A DNA stretch of 27,586 nt, taken from NCBI GenBank assembly GCA_043381765.1, contig JBHJMP010000168.1:1-27586 (forward strand), read 5' to 3'. Made by a program: the position numbers and the translations under genes. The notes beneath the pieces are model-generated. The model was given only the letters and a program-made list of their open reading frames with translations. It ran no database searches and had not been told where the DNA came from. This document shows positions 19,070-27,586 of this stretch, one piece after another. The stretch's first letter is position 1. Each line of letters begins with the position of its first letter. The DNA comes from Collodictyon triciliatum. Taxonomy: Eukaryota > CRuMs.

Positions 19070-21720
19070 CTACTTAGGAAGGATGGATAGTGAATCAAAA
19101 TAAATTGATGATAAAATAGGCTGGTTATCAAAAGCATGAGTTTTGTTTCTCCTCAAAGAATGACATATACCAATTGGAATGGCAAACACAAACCTTCCGA
19201 GGCGATACTTGATTAGATACTGGGGATAGGCTTGTTCCATCCTGTAGACCACCAGTTCATTCATGGGACCGAGATGTGTGACAACGACACTATGCCATGG
19301 TTTGGGCAGGATTTGGATGGGCTTCGGAATTCCCTGGTGCAACAAATGGAAGATTAAAATAACAAACAAACCCCTGAAAAAAATCTGTTTGGTGAGCTGT
19401 CATATACATTTATTTCATTAGAATGATAGCGATGATAAACACTCTCTTTGTTTGGAGGTGGATGTAATCAGGATGCCTTGACTACCTGGTACTGCGAAGT
19501 CCTCGTGTCCAGCATATTGCCCAAAGAAACAAGACAGAGAAACATGCTTTGATGTCCACCATAGCCAGATGACTTTTGTGCGGTTTCTGCAAAGTAAATG
19601 CCTGGGTGTAGAGGAGGACATATTGAAAAATATTCAGGACGCAAATTTTCTTAATGACAATGAGAAAACGTGTTGTTCTTGTGATGAGAGCCGAACAATA
19701 TCACTCGAAAGGATTCAAATTCAATAATTATCATTAAGCAGCGAATAACTACAGCGACAAAATTAAATAAGAAAAAAGAAGATAACCCCCTGAAGAAACG
19801 TTGAATATAAATAAAAACTACCTTGTCCAAATCTTCCTTTTAAAGATGAATGTCTTTCATCCAATCCCTCATTAGCAACGTTGGAAGGTGATCGACTATG
19901 CAAAAGTAATGTTTATGTAATCCGAGTTTTGTCTCAATTAATATCGTAATATTTTTTCCTTCATTCAATTGACAAATGCTATTATCATGAAAATTGCATC
20001 CACTCAATACCTTGCATGGAATAATTGACGTTCATTTGCATTCCCATGATTTTCTATCTTCACAGATTCATCCCTATGAATTACATACCTGCACGACATA
20101 CATTCAATAGTGTACATTAATAGCAAATACGAACGATTACGATTCTGAGAACATTTCAATTCCCTTTATTTTAATATATTAACTCATTTAATAAATTGGT
20201 GACATTATACTGGATATCGGAAATTTGCGAGTCGATATGAATGAAAACTAAAACCTCTTCCAAAGTCTCTCATTTTGAACCCTTTCGATAGAGGAGACAA
20301 CCGCTGAACACCCTAATGAATCTAAGAATTTCTTCTCGATTCTTCGATACTCTTCCCCGTTAGTCAATAATCTCACAAGACCACTGTGATGGGAAGTTTA
20401 AAAACATAAGATCATTAACGCATTCAAAAAATTAGATAATTCCCTTTAGAAAACACATTTCCAATCACTGAAGATACAACCATTTACCTGTTTCCTTCCC
20501 AAGATTCTGGCCTCATGACACTATCCATTTTCCTTCTTTCAAACTCTAATTCTATTTGTCTTCTTATTTCAACTTTAGATGTGCTGACTTCATGCTATAA
20601 ATATTTGATAGCTTAGCAATATTTATACTAAAAGGATTTGATCGTGTTGAGAATTAAATGTCGTATATTAAGCTCAAGGAGAAACGTCAATTAGAAATAT
20701 TTTTGTTGCTTAATATTATGAAAAAAAGGTCTTACGGCTTGCTGTAGAATTTTTTCCTGCTCCATATATAGTCCTATTGCGTGTTTACTAGCCTGTTCTT
20801 CCCATAGCCTAAGGATAATCCGCTTAGTTTGAGATAAAAGTTAATAAAATGAAACTGATGCTACTTACAATCTTTCTCTCTCAATTTCTTCGCAACGACT
20901 TCGATACTCCTGTAGTAGAAAGGAAATAGACCATGTCGTTTAGTAATTATAATATGTATTCTCCATAATAATATACTCTGCATTCAATATTTCTTTTTTT
21001 TTTTTTAAAAAAAAAAACCTCTATTTGAATCCTCTGGGCTTGGTTTTCATCTTCCAGAGCTTGAATCTTTGTTTTTAAATCAGACAGCGTATGCTATATA
21101 TTTAAAAATCTAAATGATTATACACAACGCCCTCCTTAAAACACACTAGAAGTGAATGTTACATAAAATTTGATGATATCATTTTTCTATTCATTTGTTA
21201 ATATTTCTCAATTAGCCAACTGCAATCCCTTGAATAGAAGAAAGGGAAAAATCAAACGACTACAAATCCACCCATTTTAATACAAGTTACCATGAGCTCA
21301 GCATTTTCATTTTTTCTGTTCTCTAATAATGCCTCTAATTCACTCACTCTCATAACTTGATTCACGATGCTTTCCTCCTATGAATTAGATAAAGAAAAAA
21401 TGAAAACCTAACTCTTTTCCGAGCCAGAATTTCAAGTAAAGTAGATACACTATATCCCTCACGAGAACGCTTCTTTCTACTGCTTTCCTCTGCCTGTTGA
21501 TAGGTCCTGTCAGTTTCGTTCGGTAGAGATCGTGGTGCGTGGTCGCCATCAATAACTACCTTTTATTTCCATGATTAGCAAACATATTACTGAATGCAAT
21601 ACAAAGATCATTGATAAATTGATAAATCTTGTCTCAACGATATCTTTTGTTTAGGGATTATACTACTGGATAAGAACTCCCTAAATGGAGGCCAAAAGAA
21701 CCATTGCGTCGATCTCCCAT
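19070..21720 (-). CDS. Tankyrase-like PARP catalytic protein with N-terminal coiled coil, 12 exons
   Basis: A complete gene of 414 residues if the last exon has no further intron. Exons, 5' to 3': 21667-21720, 21413-21559, 21291-21377, 21019-21093, 20869-20909, 20736-20808, 20488-20594, 20255-20383, 20011-20088, 19822-19895, 19486-19601, 19070-19333. All phases agree. After MGDRRNGSFG comes a Ser/Lys/Arg-rich stretch (SSRKKRSREG, a possible nuclear signal). About 130 charged residues rich in Glu, Lys and Leu follow, predicted coiled coil (KIQALEDENQAQRIQIEEYR). The C-terminal half is an ADP-ribosyltransferase domain: SSIERVQNERLWKRY, NERQLFHASRSPSN, EGLDERHSSLKGRFGQGIYF, then MNELVVYRMEQAYPQYLIKY. 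The H-Y-E triad is present (His of LFH, Tyr of IYF, Glu of NEL). The HG(T/S) motif is HAS here. No ankyrin repeats, SAM, WWE or zinc fingers are visible. Confidence 0.92.
20994..21017. repeat. T13-A11 palindrome in a PARP intron
   Basis: A T run directly followed by an A run forms a perfect inverted repeat next to the donor of exon 21019-21093 on the minus strand. Similar blocks occur at 22800-22821 and 25792-25815. Confidence 0.85.
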
Positions 21721-22843
21721 AATGATAGTAATTCCTTCACAGGGTTATCGTGGTAGCAGCTACTAATTCAGTGATGACCATCCGGGTCAGTTAGGTTGGG
21801 TCAAGCATAGACTTATAGTTAAGCGCATAGAAAAAGAAACTAACTAGCAATCAATTATTGCCAGAGAAGAGGATAACGGCAGAGGGCAGGAAAAGAAAGA
21901 AACGATGAAAAAGAAAGGAAACTATGCGTCCAAGAATCTGGACAAAGTAGAATTCCAGAGCTGCGAGTCAATAAAAATATTTTGTACGCGATTCATTCTT
22001 GTTACATAGCAATCATATGAAGAAAGTGGCCTGCTTCTTCATGAGTGGGTATGTTAGTTTTTCTTGAATATCATGCGCGCAGTGACTACTCAACCGGAGA
22101 AGGTGCGGACGGCAAATGAGTCGAGAGATGTGGGTCTCTTTGTCATAAAAAAAAAATCCTTACAAGACGAGCCGATGGCACTGTGATTATAAAAGACTGG
22201 AAACAGTTAAAAAGGATCTGTCTTAAATGTTCGGGGACAATATGTATCTTTTCATTTGCTTCATCCGATTTGAAGAGAGACAAAATGTACCAGACATATA
22301 TGTGACATTTTTAATAATTATTACATTTTTATATTGCTATATAAATCATTTTGCCAGTATATTGATTATTATTGGTAGCTTACTATAATTCCCAGAAGTA
22401 ATTTTCGGCGACTTTTCTGCGGTTTCTTTCAGAGGGCGAAAAGTCTCCTTTTAATTTCCCTTCACAATCCTCGTACGCGGCGCTGTGTTTTTTTTTTTTC
22501 CTTTATTCGATTCAAATACGCGGCGCTGTGTTTAACATTCATAACAAGAGCAAACAATTAAGCTGGAACAAAGGTTACAGGAAATGAAAAATATTTAGTA
22601 TTTTTTTTGTTATTAACCAACATTAAGTTAATATTAAGTGCAAGTGAGGCCAAGTCTCTGTTACTATTATAATTTTATTTTCAAAAGAAAATCAAAATCA
22701 TCAAAACTTGTTGGCTTTACCAAAGTCCTTTCTGAAGCGACGGACGATAATCAAACTTCTTTTAGGCGCGAAGCTTTAACAGGTCTTTTTCTCTATACCT
22801 TTTTTTTTTTTAAAAAAAAAAGACACAAGTCATCTGTCGAGCC
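21721..22843. other. Divergent intergenic region between PARP and the basic protein gene
   Basis: About 1.1 kb with no convincing gene. It should hold the promoters of both flanking genes. It contains a 17-base direct repeat of high GC (22474-22533) in otherwise AT-rich sequence and a T12-A10 palindrome at 22800-22821, 22 bases before the proposed start codon on the right. Confidence 0.5.
22474..22533 (+). repeat. Direct repeat TACGCGGCGCTGTGTTT, two copies
   Basis: The 17-base sequence TACGCGGCGCTGTGTTT occurs exactly at 22474-22490 and 22517-22533, 43 bases apart. It stands out by GC content in an AT-rich upstream region. A regulatory site or a small tandem duplication are both possible. 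Confidence 0.85.
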
Positions 22844-24146
22844 ATGGATGTCTTTGACTTTGTCTATGGTAAGCAAATATTGCAAAAAACGAGCCCCTAT
22901 CAGGAAGATGCAGATGATTTAGTTGTCTGACTTTGTCAAAGAGTATGTATGTGGTTATTATTCAAAATTACTGAGTATTACGATGGCACTCAGATTCCCA
23001 AGAAGAAATCAAGCGAGCAAAAATGTTATCAAAGTCGTGGAGGAAAAGAACACCAAGTAACATTACTTCAACGTGAAAAATAATTATAATCGTAAGGCAG
23101 GGCGAGCTAAGCCCATTCCTCGATTTCTACAACACATTTATAGGTTGTATCACAAATGCTCAGAAAGAGGCTATGTATCCAATAAACGAAATGTTCCTTT
23201 AGGGTTTCATCGCATGTTCTAATTTGTATAAATAATTATGAATGGATATTCTACTCGCAATAGAAAAAATACCACCGCCACCAATTATCCAGTCCCCTGT
23301 AAAGTTGATTATAAAGCCTCGCGCACAACCCTCCAAAAAGACCCCGACTAAGCCAGCAGCCAGGGTCGAGAGAAACCGCCGAGTGAAACCGGAGAAAAAT
23401 GTCGCCTGCCTCTCCACAAAATCGTTGCGGTCCATAGAGACACGCCCAGGAAATGTTTCTGAAAGCGAGGCACCAAAGACTCCGCTTCGTGAAAGTTCCA
23501 CTCCGGATTTCAGTTCCCCATCTAGTATAAACTATCGTGACACCAGTCAACACGAGTCAGAGGTAAGTGCATGTCAACTTACAACATTTATGAATATACT
23601 TATATGTGTAACTTCTCCAGCAAAAAAAGCTCTGCTCCTTATTTTCTGTGACGGCTATCTTGAATACTCTTATGTTTTCTTCTTTCTACCTTGAACTATT
23701 CCATTTACATCGAAAAAAAATGGACTCCTTCGAACATTATCGTTTCAATCAACGCATGTAGATTCCACCTCCCGAGTTGGATTTTGCGTCGGTCAACGCG
23801 AAAGAAAAGCAAGTATGTGGAAGTAGTGGGTATAACATTGATTATCTAGAGACAGATAACGCCGAGCAGCCGTCCAAAGTTGCTTCAGACGAAGAAAGGA
23901 TTGAAGACTCTTCCAAAAGGTAATTATTGGATATTTATGACTGCTGCGATATCAGATGTGTAGAGTGTGAGTTGTGGATTATCCATTAATTTGTTCTTTT
24001 AAAAAAAGGAGGGGCATTCTCATCGTAAATATCAATCGTGCTTTCGAATCAATTTTCAATCAACTCACAGATTCTTGCGGAGCAACTATGAAGGAGGGGC
24101 TGAGCTTCTCATGGATGATATGTTTGATGAAAACAGATGGATTTGA
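22844..24146 (+). CDS. Unrecognised basic, Pro/Ser-rich protein, four exons
   Basis: Proposed exons 22844-22868, 23264-23562, 23762-23919 and 24071-24146 join in phase and encode 185 residues. The start ATG lies in a strong context (GAGCCATGG) and its exon ends at a good donor (GTAAGC). The protein begins MDVFDFVYEKIPPPPIIQSP, then has a Lys/Arg/Pro-rich stretch (IKPRAQPSKKTPTKPAARVE), a Ser/Thr/Pro region, an acidic linker, and ends FLRSNYEGGAELLMDDMFDE followed by NRWI. The acidic, aromatic C-terminus could be a binding motif. No domain is recognised and most of the chain looks disordered. An alternative start is the ATG at 23242 without the first splice; the last three exons do not depend on that choice. 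Confidence 0.5.
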
Positions 24147-24769
24147 AGGCAAAACAAAAATAATCTCGATTTTGCTTTTGTTTTCATCGGTGTCAATAAA
24201 TTCATGGCAAAATGAAAGAAAAAACAGGAAAGAAAAAACAGGAAAGAAAAATACTACACCCAGATGATACCACTATCGAAGCATACAGATTGATGCACAC
24301 TCTTTTCTAACAATCGAATCATTAAAAAAAAAAAAAGTAAACTGACAAGCATAGAGGTGAAAATTTTGACATATATGACATTTCTCTGTTCTTCAAAGTA
24401 TATTTATTCCGGTGACTGCCTTGAGAACTAAATCACACGGGGCGGAGATACGAATCCATCTGTTTCATAGTTTTTTTATTTTAAAAAAATTATGCAATTT
24501 TTTCAACAAAGAAAAAAAGAAAAAGAAAAAGAAAAGAAAAAGAAAAAGAAAAAGATGAATAAAAGATAAAAAAGAAAAAAGAAAAAAGAAAAAGATGAAT
24601 AAAAACAAAAAGAAAAAAGAAAAAAGAAAAAAGAAAAAAGAAAAAGAAAAAAGAAAAAAGAAAAAAGAAAAAAAGAAAAAAAGAAAAAAAGAAAAAGAAA
24701 AAAGAAAAAATTAAATGATAAATAAAAAATAAAAGGAAAAGGGAAAAAAAGGAGGAAAAAAAGACACAC
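24147..24769. other. Spacer with polypurine tract
   Basis: About 620 bases without a gene on the plus strand. The right half is the (GAAAAA)n-type tract; the left half has only short A and T runs. The tract may be an intron or 3' UTR of the minus-strand gene to the right. Confidence 0.5.
24507..24757 (+). repeat. GAAAAA-type polypurine tract
   Basis: About 250 bases that are almost pure purine on the plus strand, built of GAAAA, GAAAAA and GAAAAAA units with a few GATGAATAAAA interruptions. Phe/Leu-rich minus-strand frames through it are repeat artefacts. Confidence 0.92.
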
Positions 24770-25456
24770 AAAGCTCCACAGCCCACTGGCGGCATTCGAC
24801 GCAGTGTTTGAGACTACAGCAATTCCTGTTCTCTTCTCCCTCTCTTCGTGAATCAGTCTGATTTCTTCAGGACTAAATTGCTTTGAAAAATGCTAACATT
24901 AATATCNNNNNNNNNNNNNNNNNNNNNNNNNNNNNNNNNNNNNNNNNNNNNNNNNNNNNNNNNNNNNNNNNNNNNNNNNNNNNNNNNNNNNNNNNNNNNN
25001 NNNNNNNNNNNNNNNNNNNNNNNNNNNNNNNNNNNNNNNNNNNNNNNNNNNNNNNNNNNNNNNNNNNNNNNNNNNNNNNNNNNNNNNNNNNNNNNNNNNN
25101 NNNNNNNNNNNNNNNNNNNNNNNNNNNNNNNNNNNNNNNNNNNNNNNNNNNNNNNNNNNNNNNNNNNNNNNNNNNNNNNNNNNNNNNNNNNNNNNNNNNN
25201 NNNNNNNNNNNNNNNNNNNNNNNNNNNNNNNNNNNNNNNNNNNNNNNNNNNNNNNNNNNNNNNNNNNNNNNNNNNNNNNNNNNNNNNNNNNNNNNNNNNN
25301 NNNNNNNNNNNNNNNNNNNNNNNNNNNNNAGCCTTAAATTCATAAAAGACAGCATCTAGTGAATAGACTTGCGATGGAAACTTTTCAATATATATTTCAA
25401 ATTGAGGTAAAAGAAGAACCCTCATACTCTCGAACAACGATGGGTATCTGATACAT
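24770..25456 (-). CDS. Poorly resolved minus-strand gene crossing a 423-base gap
   Basis: Three pieces suggest a gene read leftward. Exon 1 (25420-25456) starts MYQIPIVVREYE and ends at a GT donor. After a 52-base intron the frame continues from 25367 as VYSLDAVFYEFK into the N gap (24907-25329). Left of the gap, after an acceptor at 24873, an open frame reads PEEIRLIHEEREKRTG, then IAVVSNTASNAASGLWSF, and reaches possible donors near 24770, just before the polypurine tract. The pieces look like coding sequence (charged helix, good splice sites), but the gap prevents proof that they belong together. I do not recognise the family. Confidence 0.35.
24907..25329. other. 423-base assembly gap
   Basis: A run of N inside the tentative minus-strand gene. 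Confidence 0.98.
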
Positions 25457-25501
25457 CCAATTAATACCGGGCAAAATAGGATAGAGTCTTTAGTCTGAAA
25501 G
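25457..25501. promoter_or_regulatory. Compact divergent promoter region
   Basis: Only 45 bases separate the start codon of the p24 gene (+) from the proposed start codon of the minus-strand gene. If both starts are right, the two genes share one bidirectional promoter and have very short 5' UTRs. No TATA box is clear; the sequence is moderately AT-rich (GGCAAAATAGGATAGAG). Confidence 0.35.
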
Positions 25502-26842
25502 ATGCGGAAGAGTTATTCTCACATAACCATGCTGGGACTTCTCTTCGTCCTGTTTCACATTTCTCCAACATATTCTGTGCGCTTCAGGCTTCCAGTGGGT
25601 CGGATGCTATGTTTGAAGGAGGATATAGGGATCGAACAATTGATGGTATTAACGTACGGCTCAAAAAGACCAGACGGAGTTGATCTCGAAATCATTGTGA
25701 GACAATTAATGTGAATATACTAGAATCATTTGAACACTATCAGATGACCCTGGTCTCTTTATTCTTTTTTTTAGATGCCCCCCCCCCCCCCTTTTTTTTT
25801 TTTTTTAAAAAAAAATTTCATCTTTTACTCGATACCATTTGAAACTCCACATATTTTTCATTTATTCGATTAAAAGAGCCTGTAACCCCACATTTAAGAA
25901 TGTTTCCTTACCGCTTTCAAATTACAGCTCCAGAGCCCATCGCAAGCAATTATTCTCAAGAAAACAAACCCAGACGGAGGCTCTTTCAAATTTACAACAA
26001 AGGAGTCAGGAACTTATGAAGTTTGCGCCAATTACAAGCGCCCTATATTAAGTAATATTTTTTAAAGCACTTGTAATCGTTCTGGCAAAAAATAAAATGA
26101 GAAATACATGTAATTTTGGTCTTACTTTTGCTTTTGCTTTTGCTTATCATTTAGAAAGAGCGAATAGACATACAGATATGAAAGTGCTTGTGGAACTCGT
26201 CTCGTTTTCTCAATTTAACTTGCGTGATAGCCTCCCTCAAGAAGGAGACATCAAATCTGTAGAGGTATTCACCTGATTATTATCGTTGAATATTTTGAAT
26301 GAATTGGTATCATCTCATAGCCTGTGCATTTTATTCTTTTTTGAAATAAAGCGAATGAAATCATTTGTCTTGTCGTAAAGTCCACTATTATAGTTTTTTT
26401 TTTGGTTAATTGAATTATGTAGGTCAACCCCTCTCAAATATAAACCAATATTGTATCGTTAAATCTTGCAGGTCGAGATTGCAAAAATAGAGACAATACT
26501 ATTCGATATCCAAGAAAATTTAATCGATTTGAAACAAAGCCAATCAGATGGTTATACACACTCTGGTAAGTACATTTCATAAATGCAAAGCAATACATAA
26601 ATACATGATATTACATCATTAAAATTAATTTGGACTTATAAATCAAATGTAAATGGTTTATCTCCACATCTTGGAAATCGTGTCTAATTATTTAATTTTT
26701 AATTTTTCTAAAACTTAAAAAAGAGTATCTCAATTCCAAATCTGTCTGGATGAGTGCCATATCTGCTGCCTTTATTCTAAGTCTTGGCATATATCAATCC
26801 TATTTCACAAAAAAAATCCTTATCAAACACAAAGCAATATAA
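25502..26842 (+). CDS. p24 / TMED family cargo receptor, five exons, complete
   Basis: A 213-residue p24 (emp24/gp25L) protein, the family that cycles between ER and Golgi in COPI and COPII vesicles and helps select cargo. Exons 25502-25696, 25928-26051, 26155-26264, 26472-26565 and 26724-26842 all join in phase. The N-terminus is a signal peptide (MLGLLFVLFHISPTYS). A GOLD domain follows with the two usual cysteines (GRMLCLKEDI and GTYEVCANY) and SFKFTTKESGTYEVC. Next is a coiled-coil stalk (VEIAKIETILFDIQENLIDL), a membrane segment (MSAISAAFILSLGIYQ) and a cytosolic tail, YFTKKILIKHKAI. The tail has the aromatic pair (YF where FF is usual) and a dilysine, though KK is eight residues from the end rather than at -3/-4. 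Length matches the family (about 200-220). Confidence 0.94.
25778..25815 (+). repeat. C14-T15-A9 homopolymer block
   Basis: Three homopolymers follow directly on each other in the first intron of the p24 gene. The T and A runs form a perfect palindrome. Run lengths may be inaccurate. Confidence 0.9.
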
Positions 26843-27298
26843 TACCTGATTATAAAAGTGCTCCCTTCTGCAACCCATTTGAGTATTGAAGATTTTACCT
26901 ATTCAAGGATTTCTCAGGATGTATATTCTTAAAACTAACCAGTAGTTGTGCGTTATTGTCCAATAGGAAGATGCATGAAATATAGGTTTACTGAAAAGTG
27001 CATATCTTAAACTATCCTGCTTTGGTATTATTTTGATTATGACTTATTTACAATCTCACTCAAGGTGGAGGCGATTTCACAGGATTTTTGTTGTGTGATA
27101 ATTTTTTTGAAAGAAAATGAAAACAAATTTAACATTTTGTACTATGCATGTACGACGTTGTCTTTGCTTGAAGTTTATTTCTAGTTTTCATGATTTTCTC
27201 GGTACCATTTTTACACTTTTTATTTTATTATATATTATACTTATGAACATCATTTATTTTTTAATCATGCAGAATTGTTTCCACCCCGCTTTACCTAA
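26843..27298. other. Intergenic region, no gene seen
   Basis: About 450 AT-rich bases between the p24 stop and the partial gene at the right edge. A 61-codon open frame at 27117-27302 is mostly Phe/Ile/Leu and typical of AT-rich non-coding DNA. Confidence 0.5.
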
Positions 27299-27586
27299 CT
27301 AAAAATCCAAGGCAAAGCCATACAAAGGGGCGAGATAGGCGCATGGAAGAGAGGAGATGCGGGTAAGAGAAGACACTACTGTGAAGAGATTACCACGAGG
27401 AAAGAAATCAGTAATAGCGAGCTGGTCAGGTGGGCGTCCCAACTGGTTGATTGGTTGCGTGGGTAGCAGGGGTTGGATGTACTGTGGGAGATATCGCACG
27501 ACACATTCCCGCATCTCTCTTCGCTTGTATTCAGGGTAGCGAAGAATGTGAGCATATTTCAGCAGACTGTTCAGGAAGCTGTATTG
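27299..27586 (-). CDS. Partial unrecognised gene at the right edge
   Basis: A minus-strand frame enters from beyond the window and stays open to a stop at 27299. It reads YSFLNSLLKYAHILRYPEYK, then RREMRECVVRYLPQYIQPLL and INQLGRPPDQLAITDFFPRG. The amino acid mix and higher GC than the neighbouring spacer look coding. A GT donor at the RG codons would end the exon at 27394, so the last 30 or so residues before the stop may be intron. No family is recognised. Confidence 0.5.
   Translation of the reverse strand, partial: QYSFLNSLLKYAHILRYPEYKRREMRECVVRYLPQYIQPLLPTQPINQLGRPPDQLAITDFFPRGNLFTVVSSLTRISSLPCAYLAPLYGFALDF

Noticed and set aside
24490-24795. Phe-rich minus-strand frames
   Set aside because: Artefact of the polypurine tract.

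Overview
This window is nuclear DNA of a unicellular eukaryote. Genes are split by many short GT-AG introns, often in shifting phase. Introns and spacers are AT-rich and loaded with microsatellites and long homopolymers. There are no bacterial-style operons and no CRISPR. The protein set (a double-catalytic membrane adenylyl cyclase, a tankyrase-like PARP, a p24 cargo receptor, a six-blade Kelch membrane protein) fits a free-living protist, possibly rhizarian or similar. The sequence alone does not fix the lineage. All exon models were built by hand from reading frame, splice sites and phase agreement. Most junctions agree in phase; the exceptions are stated.

Left part (1-12 kb): the 3' half of a bacterial EttA-type ABC-F ATPase in five exons (+, 274-1346). 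It faces a large transmembrane adenylyl cyclase gene (-, 1898 to about 8490) with the order membrane domain, catalytic domain, membrane domain, catalytic domain. Upstream of it, on the same strand, lies a complete nine-exon gene for a haloalkane-dehalogenase-like alpha/beta hydrolase (-, 8961-11575), whose first intron is almost entirely a CATAAAAA-type satellite. A gene end on the plus strand (12150-12464) emerges from a 360-base assembly gap.

Middle (12.5-17.1 kb): gene-poor and AT-rich. It holds a 70-base poly(T), a diverged 18-base direct repeat, and a stretch of about 970 bases (15481-16452) whose single reading frame is unusually poor in stops. I could not assign that frame to any family.

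Right part (17.3-27.6 kb): a Kelch-propeller type I membrane protein (+, 17367-19069, 5' end missing) whose stop codon directly abuts the stop codon of a 12-exon PARP gene (-, 19070-21720). Then come an unrecognised basic, Pro/Ser-rich protein (+, 22844-24146), a poorly resolved minus-strand gene crossing a 423-base gap (about 24770-25456), a complete five-exon p24/TMED gene (+, 25502-26842) that shares a 45-base divergent spacer with it, and a partial minus-strand gene at the right edge.

The strongest biological signal is the adenylyl cyclase. Metal-binding aspartates sit only in the C-terminal catalytic domain, and the catalytic Asn/Arg pair sits only in the N-terminal one. This is the reverse of animal adenylyl cyclases and resembles the inverted order known from ciliate and apicomplexan guanylyl cyclases, but the base-recognition residues predict ATP. 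The exon-rich bacterial-type genes (EttA, haloalkane dehalogenase) and the small coiled-coil PARP with an altered HG motif are the next most interesting.
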